8,896 nucleotides of DNA from JBBTSQ01 sp038078755. GTDB taxonomy: Bacteria > Patescibacteriota > Minisyncoccia > Phycocordibacterales > JBAYGS01. Both the position numbers and the translations under genes were made by a program. Below, piece after piece: positions 1 through 5,641 of the stretch (positions are counted from its first letter, which is position 1; every line of letters begins with the position of its first letter). Below the pieces are notes generated by a model. That model did not search any database and had not been told where the DNA came from. It saw only the letters and a program-made list of their open reading frames with translations. Location of the stretch: assembly GCA_038078755.1 (NCBI GenBank), contig JBBTSQ010000041.1, forward strand, positions 1-8,896. The letters are read 5' to 3'.

Positions 1-680
1 GCGGAGTTTGCTGGGTCAAAAACGCGAGCAAGTAGTGGATTTCCTGCGCCCTTTGCTAGCTCGTTGAAAATATGCCAACAATTTGGCGCTAACTGGTCTG
101 ATGCGATTGACCTTCCCGCTAGAATGTTCTTGACCAATAAATACTCTAAATACACCGATGGGAAATCCAACTTGTTCAACTCACGCCATATCTTCAATAC
201 TTTTATTTCGTTCGTCCTGCCCGAACGTGAAATATCAGTAATGTGCCTCTGAACGTTTGTTTGCTGTCTAGTATTCTGTTTTGACAGGTAAACCCAATGG
301 TCATTTGTGAGACCAGTATGTTTTCTTGCGGGAGTAACGTCTACCTCAAGTCCGTTTAAGTTAATCCTTACAGACACATTCTGCTTCCGAACATTACGGT
401 AGCTACCATTAAGCTTGTCGTATAAAGAATCGTATATGCTCTTTAGTCCGCCATTATTTTGATTGCAGTTGCTCTTGAGCGAGACCATATAATCCACGTC
501 AGAGGCAAGCGCAATAGCCGTACCTTTTGCTCGTGACCCAGAATCTAAAGTCGTTATGTAACAAGTATTTGACCACTGGGTAAGCAAAGTCTTTAGTTGC
601 AGAATTTGAAGAGAGTGTGGAGTCAGACTCCTCGCGGCATACTTCTGCAAGACGCCATATAGATAAGGGCTTGCGCTCAT
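1..680 (-). CDS. Nucleotidyltransferase, PAP/OAS-like fold, C-terminus outside the window
   Basis: The minus strand is open from an ATG at 680 to the window edge, giving 226 visible residues without a stop. The catalytic signature of a polymerase-beta/CD-NTase superfamily enzyme is complete: GSRAKGTAI begins at about residue 48, the DVD metal-binding pair is D61 and D63, and a third acidic residue lies in LEVDVTPA (D114). Further on, TNVQRHI (about 141-147) and FPSVYLEYLLV (about 173-183) match the helical half of stand-alone bacterial nucleotidyltransferases of this type. Family knowledge says such enzymes transfer a nucleotide to an RNA, protein or nucleotide acceptor; the substrate here is unknown. 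The start is 8 bases after the stop of the AGS-C nucleotidyltransferase, so the two are probably co-transcribed and co-translated. No clear Shine-Dalgarno is visible. The enzyme could be a second signal synthase or a modifier such as a toxin-type NTase. The superfamily assignment is firm and the role is not. Confidence 0.85.
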   Translation of the reverse strand, partial: MSASPYLYGVLQKYAARSLTPHSLQILQLKTLLTQWSNTCYITTLDSGSRAKGTAIALASDVDYMVSLKSNCNQNNGGLKSIYDSLYDKLNGSYRNVRKQNVSVRINLNGLEVDVTPARKHTGLTNDHWVYLSKQNTRQQTNVQRHITDISRSGRTNEIKVLKIWRELNKLDFPSVYLEYLLVKNILAGRSIASDQLAPNCWHIFNELAKGAGNPLLARVFDPANS

Positions 681-688
681 AGATTTAA

Positions 689-2008
689 TTACAGAACCAC
701 GTTTTGTCTCGCGCGTGCGATACACACGCCGTTCTTTATGGCATAGCACTCTACGTAGTGATTCCCTTTGAATTTGGAATTTTCTGGGTCGTTCTTTGTC
801 TGATGGTCAGTGATTTCGCCTCTAGGCTCGTCACTTGAATCGTCATTTTTGACCTTCCACTTGTAGTGCTCGGCATCTGTCTCGTCACGTACTCGGCGAA
901 ATTCTATTTTGCGGTCAACAGGTATCCTACCAATCGCATCAAGAATCATCTCTCTAAAGCTTCCATCACGCTGTAGTGCCTTACCTTGAATTTTGAATGG
1001 CATATCGGGTTCAATGTATGTCGGTATGCGTGAATCAAACAGGTAGGCTTCTGCCGTAGTTGCCCTTTGTCGCGCTCCAGCTTCAAGCAAACTGCCAACG
1101 CTGGTGCTGTGTGAAATTTCCTCAAGCTTTATGAGAAAAGCGTCTCGTGCCCGCACTATCGTTTGTCTATCTGCAAGGCTCAATTGAGCGATGTAATCGT
1201 CTATAAACTTGTTTGTGTCGGCTCTGTCTCGTATCTGTGGTTTAGCAATAAAATCTGGGAGGTCGCAGAAGAATTGGAATACGGCATCAGCTATCTCAAC
1301 ACGAGGGTTCTTTTTGAATATGCTGTAAATCCCTTGCTCAATGTGGAAGGACTTGAGTTTAAATTCTCCAAATTTATCTTTGCAGTTGTGCTTCCAGCGC
1401 TTCACGAGCTTTGCGGCTTTGCGAAAGTCATTGTTCTCCGAGTTAATTGCGGTGGCGGCGCTGATATAGCCACGCGGGTCGGACTTTAGCCACCACTCAA
1501 GCTCGCTCTTTTTTGTCTTCTCAATCGCGTCGTACTTCGCCTTTCGGTTACGGGGACTGTACTTTACAATTTCTGGAACCCAATATATATCATCTCCAAA
1601 TTCGTTTTTCAAACCAGAGGTGAACGCTGGAACTATATCAACCGCGAAGAATTCCTTGCCGTTTTGAAGGAATGATACGGTGACCGAGTGGGTCTGTTGA
1701 GAAATCTCGTATTGGTAGCTGGTAGGGTTTTTAAATTGCGTCCGCACCGTGTTCTGCAACGTGTTGAGAATCTGACGTGCATCAAGATGTTCGGGGTCAA
1801 ACTTTCCGCCGATAAAGAGAATGTCCAAATCGTGCAGGGGTCGGATTGCCGTAAAGCGGGCGTATGAGCCTATAAGAATTGAGCTGCCCCCTAGAGCAGT
1901 TTTAAAGGCGGCATACAGAGTTGAGATGAAGTCTTGCTCTGCTTTTGTAGGCGAGAGGTGGTTTTTTACGTAGTCACGTAGCAGGGTGTTGAGTTCATTT
2001 TTTCTCAT
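689..2008 (-). CDS. CD-NTase-like nucleotidyltransferase with AGS-C sensor domain (CBASS-type cyclase)
   Basis: 439 residues. The N-terminal half has the SMODS/CD-NTase catalytic motif: GSYARFTAIRPL begins at residue 47, the metal-binding pair is in HDLDILF (D60, D62), and a third Asp sits in FAVDIVPAF (D124). A helical region follows (about 180-310). The last 110 residues (about 331-439) match the adenylyl/guanylyl-cyclase and SMODS C-terminal sensor domain: HYKWKVKN, RGEI, GNHYVECYAIKNGVCIARAR. Enzymes of this build make cyclic di- or oligonucleotides in CBASS anti-phage systems, and the AGS-C domain is thought to sense the trigger. The ATG start at 2008 overlaps the end of the upstream membrane-protein gene by 14 bases, which implies translational coupling. 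All three catalytic acids are present, so it should be active. The nucleotide product cannot be read from the sequence. Confidence 0.92.
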   Translation of the reverse strand: MRKNELNTLLRDYVKNHLSPTKAEQDFISTLYAAFKTALGGSSILIGSYARFTAIRPLHDLDILFIGGKFDPEHLDARQILNTLQNTVRTQFKNPTSYQYEISQQTHSVTVSFLQNGKEFFAVDIVPAFTSGLKNEFGDDIYWVPEIVKYSPRNRKAKYDAIEKTKKSELEWWLKSDPRGYISAATAINSENNDFRKAAKLVKRWKHNCKDKFGEFKLKSFHIEQGIYSIFKKNPRVEIADAVFQFFCDLPDFIAKPQIRDRADTNKFIDDYIAQLSLADRQTIVRARDAFLIKLEEISHSTSVGSLLEAGARQRATTAEAYLFDSRIPTYIEPDMPFKIQGKALQRDGSFREMILDAIGRIPVDRKIEFRRVRDETDAEHYKWKVKNDDSSDEPRGEITDHQTKNDPENSKFKGNHYVECYAIKNGVCIARARQNVVL

Positions 2009-2513
2009 AGCTGGTTGTCATCAACGACGTGAGGATGTCGTTCAGCAAGCGACCACGGAAGTTAACCACCACTGTGTTTGCGCGGTTTGCGATGTCTTCC
2101 ATCGTCTCCTTCGGAATTATGGCGGGCTTGGCGAATATGATAATCGGGGTTTGATGGTTGCCGCGTGCGGCAAACACCCTCTCTATCTGTTCGCTAAATG
2201 TCTCCCAGTGCACGAGAAATACAGTTTCGTCTTTCGCCTTATCAACGTTGTCCAACGGGATGTGCGTGACATTCTTCTGTCTAAAAATACCTGTATCCGT
2301 CAGTGTAGCTTCTATACTCTTGTAGGCATCTGCTGATGCGAAGACTGCAACCTTTCTGCCCCAAAGTGCACGTCCTAGTCTGAAAAGTATCGGGGTAACA
2401 CCGAGGAACCAGCACACGATTCTGTAAATGATGCCCAGAACAGCGAGACACACGGTCAAGCCGCCAACTACGATGAAAAAGGGGTGGTTGAAGAAGTTTA
2501 TGATTTGTTCCAT
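1995..2513 (-). CDS. Membrane-anchored putative effector with cytosolic Rossmann-like domain
   Basis: 172 residues from the ATG at 2513. An in-frame TTG at 2555 would add 14 polar residues, and neither start has a good Shine-Dalgarno. Residues about 11-45 are strongly hydrophobic (FFIVVGGLTVCLAVLGII, then WFLGVTPILF), giving one long or two short membrane segments. A basic stretch (RLGRALWGRK) follows, so the rest should be cytosolic. The cytosolic part alternates predicted strands and helices: KVAVFAS, ETVFLVHW, TPIIIFAKP, NTVVVNFRGRLLNDI. This pattern fits a small Rossmannoid, receiver- or TIR-like fold, but I see no catalytic motif I can name. It lies directly upstream of, and overlaps, the AGS-C nucleotidyltransferase gene, the usual place for a CBASS effector. 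Inference: it binds the nucleotide signal through its soluble domain and perturbs the membrane. I do not recognise it as a named Cap effector family. Confidence 0.75.
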   Translation of the reverse strand: MEQIINFFNHPFFIVVGGLTVCLAVLGIIYRIVCWFLGVTPILFRLGRALWGRKVAVFASADAYKSIEATLTDTGIFRQKNVTHIPLDNVDKAKDETVFLVHWETFSEQIERVFAARGNHQTPIIIFAKPAIIPKETMEDIANRANTVVVNFRGRLLNDILTSLMTTSYEKK

Positions 2514-2577
2514 TTGGGTGCCATTTGTGGAGGTAGTGCTACCTATGATTGGCAATCACATTGTCTCGCAAACGAGG

Positions 2578-2790
2578 TTAAAAATCAACTAAATCGTTGA
2601 CCTTCTTGCCCAATGCCCGTGCAATCTTCTCCATATTGGTGAGGGTAATGTTCTTCTCCGCTCGCTCTATCATTCCGATATATGTGCGATGCACTTTAGC
2701 CAGTTCGCCAAGGCGCTCTTGCGAAATCCCTCTATTCGTTCTTTCCTCACGGACGCGAGTACCGAACTGTATGAGTATCTTCTTATTCAT
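2578..2790 (-). CDS. XRE-family helix-turn-helix regulator of the defence operon
   Basis: 70 residues from the ATG at 2790. A TTG at 2802 would add four residues (MGVD) but lies inside a palindrome and has no ribosome site. Nearly the whole chain is a Cro/C1-type HTH domain: RVREERTNRGISQERLGELAKV is followed by a recognition-helix region around HRTYIGMIER and by LTNMEKIARALGKKVNDLVDF. This is the compact form seen in XRE regulators beside restriction-modification and other defence genes, where they act as autoregulators (C proteins). It is the first gene of the leftward operon, 64 bases before the membrane protein. Its start codon overlaps the perfect palindrome at 2789-2813, and a second palindrome lies 30 bp further upstream. 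Inference: it controls its own operon and the divergent gene by binding these sites. Confidence 0.9.
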   Translation of the reverse strand: MNKKILIQFGTRVREERTNRGISQERLGELAKVHRTYIGMIERAEKNITLTNMEKIARALGKKVNDLVDF

Positions 2791-2813
2791 ATCTACACCC
2801 AAAGTGTAGATAT
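2789..2813. promoter_or_regulatory. Perfect 25-bp palindrome, likely operator overlapping the regulator start
   Basis: ATATCTACAC, 5-base spacer CCAAA, GTGTAGATAT: ten of ten arm positions pair. It covers the start codon of the XRE gene (ATG complement at 2788-2790). A repressor dimer here would block transcription or initiation at that gene. Two features make an operator more likely than a terminator: the site is at the gene start, and there is no T-run. Confidence 0.65.
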
Positions 2814-2842
2814 TTGCTAACTATGGTTCTACATACTATAGT
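2814..2842 (+). promoter_or_regulatory. Candidate rightward promoter for the small membrane protein
   Basis: TTGCTA (2814-2819), 17 bases, TATAGT (2837-2842): 4/6 and 5/6 matches to the sigma-70 consensus at ideal spacing. The start would fall near 2850, leaving a leader of about 55 bases. The second palindrome lies over it almost exactly, so a repressor there would shut it. No equally good leftward promoter was found. Confidence 0.4.
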
Positions 2843-2843
2843 T
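2819..2843. promoter_or_regulatory. Second 25-bp imperfect palindrome, likely operator
   Basis: AACTATGGT, 7-base spacer, ACTATAGTT: eight of nine arm positions pair. It has the same overall length as the palindrome at 2789-2813, and the two centres (2801 and 2831) are 30 bp apart, about three helical turns. It sits on a candidate rightward promoter. The arm sequences differ from those of the first palindrome, though both sites contain TCTACA. One or both could be bound by the XRE protein. Confidence 0.45.
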
Positions 2844-2905
2844 GGCACTGTGGAATAGGCGATTTTGCCGTCCTCAACTTATTTTACTTAATCATCCATC
2901 TTTTT

Positions 2906-3373
2906 ATGGACTCACAAGAAAAAAAGCCGTGGTGGAAGCGTAAGTGGTTCGTTTATGGGGTAATAATTTTCTTTGGTATGGGCTTTGTCGTGCAGGCGAT
3001 AGAGGGCGATTACCCTACTCCGCAACCCGTGGTGTCTGCGCCTGCTGTAGAGGCTAATACAGCCCCACAGGAGCAAACTGCCCCCCAACTCTCCAATGCG
3101 GATGCGAAAGCTGAACTGGATAGACTTATGAGCCTGTCCAAGAAAGGAGGCTTGGTTACCACCTATGAGTTCTCGGATAGTGCCTCGGTGGTGTATGCCG
3201 ATAACAATTGGTACACCCAGACCGTGCAGTTTAAGAAGGATTTCTTGGCAAAGATTGGTACGCTCAAAAAAGCTGTCACGGGCTACAGGCACTTTGAAGT
3301 GCGGGATGCCTATTCGGATGAAAAGGTCGCAGAGATAACCTCCTTCAGTGGCTCACTTGAAGTCTATAAGTAA
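2906..3373 (+). CDS. Small single-pass membrane protein with exported C-terminal domain, unknown function
   Basis: 155 residues. Residues 1-14 are polar and basic (MDSQEKKPWWKRKW). A hydrophobic segment follows (about 15-32, FVYGVIIFFGMGFVVQAI), then a Pro/Ala/Gln-rich linker (about 36-63), then a folded-looking domain containing WYTQTVQFKKDFLAKIG and GYRHFEVRDAYSDEKVAEI. The charge pattern predicts a cytosolic N-terminus and an outside C-terminal domain on a membrane anchor; there is no lipobox. The ATG at 2906 has no Shine-Dalgarno. It is transcribed divergently from the XRE regulator and shares its intergenic region, so it may be co-regulated with the defence operon. Small anchored proteins of this shape are common on mobile elements. 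I do not recognise the family. A structured non-coding stretch follows. Confidence 0.75.
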   Translation: MDSQEKKPWWKRKWFVYGVIIFFGMGFVVQAIEGDYPTPQPVVSAPAVEANTAPQEQTAPQLSNADAKAELDRLMSLSKKGGLVTTYEFSDSASVVYADNNWYTQTVQFKKDFLAKIGTLKKAVTGYRHFEVRDAYSDEKVAEITSFSGSLEVYK

Positions 3374-3387
3374 TACCCACAGGAGCG

Positions 3388-3552
3388 GGTTTGACTCTAT
3401 GAGCAGACAAACCTACAATCTACCTACTGGTCGCAGTGCCTACCAAGACACTGCCCCTCAATACAATGAGGGCAAAACCCACGGGCTTGCTACGGCAATA
3501 CAATGCCAAGAGCGGCATCACCAAAATGGTGATTCCTTTTCTTGGCATTTTT
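3388..3552 (+). ncRNA. Candidate structured RNA: consecutive hairpins ending in a terminator-like stem
   Basis: The 183 bases between the membrane-protein stop (3373) and the next ATG (3557) hold no convincing gene but four stems in succession. These are GGTTTG/CAAACC (3388-3393 with 3408-3413), GCAGTG/CACTGC (3433-3438 with 3449-3454), CCCTCA/TGAGGG (3455-3460 with 3467-3472), and a 10-bp outer stem at 3502-3549 enclosing a 7-bp inner hairpin. CAATACAATG occurs twice (3459-3468 and 3496-3505). The last stem is followed by T5. This could be an independent small RNA, a regulated leader for the recombinase genes, or the processed 3' end of the upstream transcript. The stems are seen in the sequence; the RNA itself is inferred. 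Confidence 0.35.
3502..3552 (+). terminator. Compound stem-loop with T5, likely intrinsic terminator
   Basis: AATGCCAAGA (3502-3511) pairs perfectly with TCTTGGCATT (3540-3549). The enclosed part contains ATCACCA/TGGTGAT (3517-3523 with 3527-3533) around an AAA loop. The outer stem runs into TTTTT (3548-3552). It would end transcripts from the 2906-3373 gene before the recombinase genes. A TTG at 3542 lies in the right arm, which argues against its use as a start. Confidence 0.6.
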
Positions 3553-3556
3553 GCGT

Positions 3557-3826
3557 ATGCTCTCACTACAAATCTTTCCCTTTCATAACGCACTTATCAA
3601 GTGTGTTGTTCACGTTCACAAATGGAATGGCTATGCCGATACTGTTGAAATCAACAAAGACGATGCCGCTTTCTATGCGCGGCAGAAAGCACGACTGATA
3701 AACGAATTTGGATTTACGCCTACCCAAGCCGAAAAGATGATTGGGTATAGGGAGAAAATCGCTGACATTTTTGTTGACCGATGGATGGAGAAAAGCAGTC
3801 ACTCTTTGAACGAAGAAGAACAATGA
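3557..3826 (+). CDS. Small protein translationally coupled to the serine recombinase, unknown function
   Basis: 89 residues from the ATG at 3557. An upstream TTG at 3542 is inside the terminator stem and is not used here. A later start is possible, because the sequence up to about KWNGY is unlike the rest. The C-terminal two thirds (INKDDAAFYARQKARLINEF, then FTPTQAEKMIGYREKIADIFVDRWMEK) is charged and helical, with no membrane segment and no motif I can name. Its TGA overlaps the recombinase ATG (ATGA at 3823-3826), so the two are made together. A small protein coupled to a large serine recombinase might be a recombination directionality factor or accessory DNA-binding protein. That is inference from position only. 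Confidence 0.65.
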   Translation: MLSLQIFPFHNALIKCVVHVHKWNGYADTVEINKDDAAFYARQKARLINEFGFTPTQAEKMIGYREKIADIFVDRWMEKSSHSLNEEEQ

Positions 3827-5529
3827 ACACAACTACTAAAAACTGCATAATCCATTGTCGGGTAAGTGACCCTTCACAAGCACTGCGCGGCGATGGTTTG
3901 GATGACCAAGAGAAAATCGGCAGGGCTTTTGCCGCGCGCAATGGATGGAACGTACTCAAGGTCTTTAGAGAGCCCTTTTCTGGTAAAAAAGGAGCGCGAG
4001 CAAAGATTGACGAAATATTGCTTTACATCAAAAAATCCTCCGTGCCTGTGAACTATTATGTTTTCAAAAGTATTGACCGCTTCACGCGAGCGGGTGTGCC
4101 AGAGTATTTGCATCTCAAAAACCAGATAGAGACTTTAGGGGTAGAGGCGGTAGATAGTTATGGCGTTATCCAGCCAATGCAAAACACCTTGGAGCACTTG
4201 GATGAGGAATATGACTGGAGCAAGTTTTCTCCGAGCGACACTATGCAGTTGATGGAAGCGAGCAGAGCCCACGCAGACCGACGAGACATCCTTACGCGTA
4301 TGGTTGGTGCTCAAATACGACGAGCAAAAGAGGGTTACCTCGCCCGCCGCGCATTGGATGGTTACAAATCCAAAAAGATTTACGATGAAACAGGAAAGGC
4401 AAAAAAGATTGGCGAGCCAGACGACCGAGCAAAGCTTTGGATTGAGATGTACGAATTGCGAGCGGCTGGAAATCTCACTGACCAAGAAATCGTGGACAGG
4501 CTAAATGATAAGGGTTTCAAAACAAAGAAGTTTGACCGATGGAATAAAGAGAAGACCAAGGTCATTGGTGAAGGCAGAGGTGGAGGGAAACCGTTGACCG
4601 TCAAAGCACTTCAAAGGAAAATACAAAATCCTCGCTATGCGGGTATCGCGTGTGAGAAGTGGACTAAATGGAAACCAATCAGGTTGGAATTCAAGGGGCT
4701 GGTATCCATTGACCGCTTCAACGAGGCTAATCGCGGCAAAATCGTAATCAAAATAACTGGCAAGGGTAAGAGCGATGTGCAACTGCTCTACAATCAGAAA
4801 CCGACCACACGACTCCGCAATAATCCTTTTTATCCCAACAAACACGTACTCTGCCCAATTTGCCGTAACGAAATGCTCTCAAGTGCTCCGAGGAGCAAAA
4901 ATGGCAAAAAGTCGCCACGTTATCATTGTGGTAGTACCCCTTCAAGAAAGCACGCTTATTTCAGCATTCCAAAAACTGCCTTTGATGACCAAGTAAAATA
5001 CTTTGTTGAACATCTGCGGTTCAGTTCTGCGTTCTTGGCAGATTTTGAGGAGGTGCTGGTTTACCGATACCACCAGAAGCAAGCAAAGGTGATAAAAGCA
5101 TCGGCAGAGGTCAACCAAAATCTTTCAGAGTTGCAGATTGAGAAGGCGGCTAAACTTGATGCTTTTGGTGCGACTGACAGTCAAGCCGTGCGCGAAGGTC
5201 TTACTGAACAGATTGAGGTGCTGGATAAAAAAATAAAATCCATCAAGGGACACCGTAACCAGTTAGAGATAACCGAGCAGGATATTCACGACTTTGTGGA
5301 GGAGGCGAAGCAGATAATGGAACACCCCGCAAAATGGTTGCAACAGAGCCGTACTTTGCAAGATAAACTGGCTATTTGGGGTCTTGTGTTTGATGAACAG
5401 CCAACCTATACAGAAATAGTAAATGGAACACCCAAATTGTCTTTGGTTTTCAACCTATCTTCCGATTTTGAGAAACAAAAATCCTACTTGGTGACCCTAC
5501 GGGGAATCGAACCCCGATTTAAGCCTTGA
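3823..5529 (+). CDS. Large serine recombinase/integrase with zinc-ribbon-like domain
   Basis: 568 residues from the ATG at 3823. An in-frame ATG at 3781 lies wholly inside the preceding gene, and the ATGA coupling favours 3823. The N-terminal resolvase domain (about 7-150) has the catalytic serine in CRVSDPSQ (S15) and the conserved SIDRFTR. A recombinase domain follows (about 190-330), with LTDQEIVDRLNDKGF and RKIQNPRYAGIA typical of the family. A zinc-ribbon-like segment has C344, C347 and C369; no fourth Cys is seen, and a His near 377 might serve. A long coiled-coil-like region runs from about 410 to 490. This architecture cuts and rejoins DNA at att sites to integrate or excise elements. 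The last residues (LVTLRGIEPRFKP) are encoded by the complement of the tRNA-Glu gene, which suggests integration at the tRNA. No frameshift or catalytic loss is visible. Confidence 0.93.
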   Translation: MNTTTKNCIIHCRVSDPSQALRGDGLDDQEKIGRAFAARNGWNVLKVFREPFSGKKGARAKIDEILLYIKKSSVPVNYYVFKSIDRFTRAGVPEYLHLKNQIETLGVEAVDSYGVIQPMQNTLEHLDEEYDWSKFSPSDTMQLMEASRAHADRRDILTRMVGAQIRRAKEGYLARRALDGYKSKKIYDETGKAKKIGEPDDRAKLWIEMYELRAAGNLTDQEIVDRLNDKGFKTKKFDRWNKEKTKVIGEGRGGGKPLTVKALQRKIQNPRYAGIACEKWTKWKPIRLEFKGLVSIDRFNEANRGKIVIKITGKGKSDVQLLYNQKPTTRLRNNPFYPNKHVLCPICRNEMLSSAPRSKNGKKSPRYHCGSTPSRKHAYFSIPKTAFDDQVKYFVEHLRFSSAFLADFEEVLVYRYHQKQAKVIKASAEVNQNLSELQIEKAAKLDAFGATDSQAVREGLTEQIEVLDKKIKSIKGHRNQLEITEQDIHDFVEEAKQIMEHPAKWLQQSRTLQDKLAIWGLVFDEQPTYTEIVNGTPKLSLVFNLSSDFEKQKSYLVTLRGIEPRFKP

Positions 5530-5571
5530 GAAGGCTCTGTCCTAACCGTTAGACGATAGGGCCAAGTAGGA
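5482..5571. repeat. 10-bp inverted repeat flanking the tRNA gene
   Basis: TCCTACTTGG (5482-5491) and CCAAGTAGGA (5562-5571) are perfect reverse complements bracketing the tRNA. In the precursor, the 8-base 5' leader next to the tRNA could pair with A76 and the 3' trailer, competing with or extending the acceptor stem. The trailer side would be element DNA if the element is integrated here. Whether this repeat belongs to the recombinase site or is chance is open. Confidence 0.5.
5489..5563 (-). tRNA. tRNA-Glu (anticodon CTC), CCA encoded
   Basis: Read on the minus strand, a full cloverleaf forms. The acceptor is GGCCCTA/TAGGGTC with one G-T pair, followed by A73 and an encoded CCA. The D arm contains TAACGGTTAGGA. 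The anticodon stem is GAGCC/GGCTT around the loop TTCTCAA, with anticodon CTC at the middle three positions. The T arm is CGGGG/CCCCG around TTCGATT. The D-arm sequence and the anticodon identify a glutamate tRNA reading GAG. Its 3' half is overlapped on the other strand by the end of the serine recombinase gene. The gene is intact, so integration restored it. Confidence 0.95.
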
Positions 5572-5574
5572 CGC

Positions 5575-5580
5575 AATGTA
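5575..5580 (-). promoter_or_regulatory. Candidate -10 of the tRNA-Glu promoter
   Basis: On the minus strand TGT precedes TACATT, an extended -10 form, 11 bases before the tRNA 5' end. A weak TTTTCA lies 17 bases upstream as a -35. The predicted start leaves a 5' leader of only a few bases. Confidence 0.35.
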
Positions 5581-5626
5581 ACATATTTTTATAATATTGA
5601 AAACACACTAGAATACTGATATTTCT

Positions 5627-5635
5627 TGCTATACT
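5627..5635 (+). promoter_or_regulatory. Extended -10 promoter giving a leaderless mRNA
   Basis: TGCTATACT is an extended -10 (TGn plus TATACT, 5/6). Only 6 bases separate it from the ATG at 5642, so the predicted transcription start is at or next to the start codon. There is no -35 match and no Shine-Dalgarno, both consistent with leaderless translation. Confidence 0.55.
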
Positions 5636-5641
5636 GTATTT

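Noticed and set aside
64..252. 62-residue plus-strand reading frame
   Set aside because: It is the shadow of the truncated nucleotidyltransferase gene, which has an intact catalytic motif on the other strand.
2564..2575. CTCG/CGAG hairpin between the regulator and the effector gene as an attenuator
   Set aside because: Only 4 bp and no T-run; too weak to support.
3542..3556. TTG start extending the small pre-recombinase protein by five residues
   Set aside because: The TTG is buried in the right arm of the terminator stem, and an ATG follows at 3557.
3348..3698. 116-residue plus-strand reading frame
   Set aside because: It begins inside the membrane-protein gene, runs through all four hairpins and overlaps the better small protein in another frame.
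3781..3822. Earlier ATG extending the recombinase by 14 residues
   Set aside because: The extension is not like the family N-terminus, lies wholly in the previous gene, and the ATGA overlap at 3823 is the usual coupling.
5488..5529. LVTLRGIEPRFKP as a conserved protein motif
   Set aside because: It is read from the complement of the tRNA T arm and anticodon arm; such endings recur in databases because they are translated tRNA sequence.
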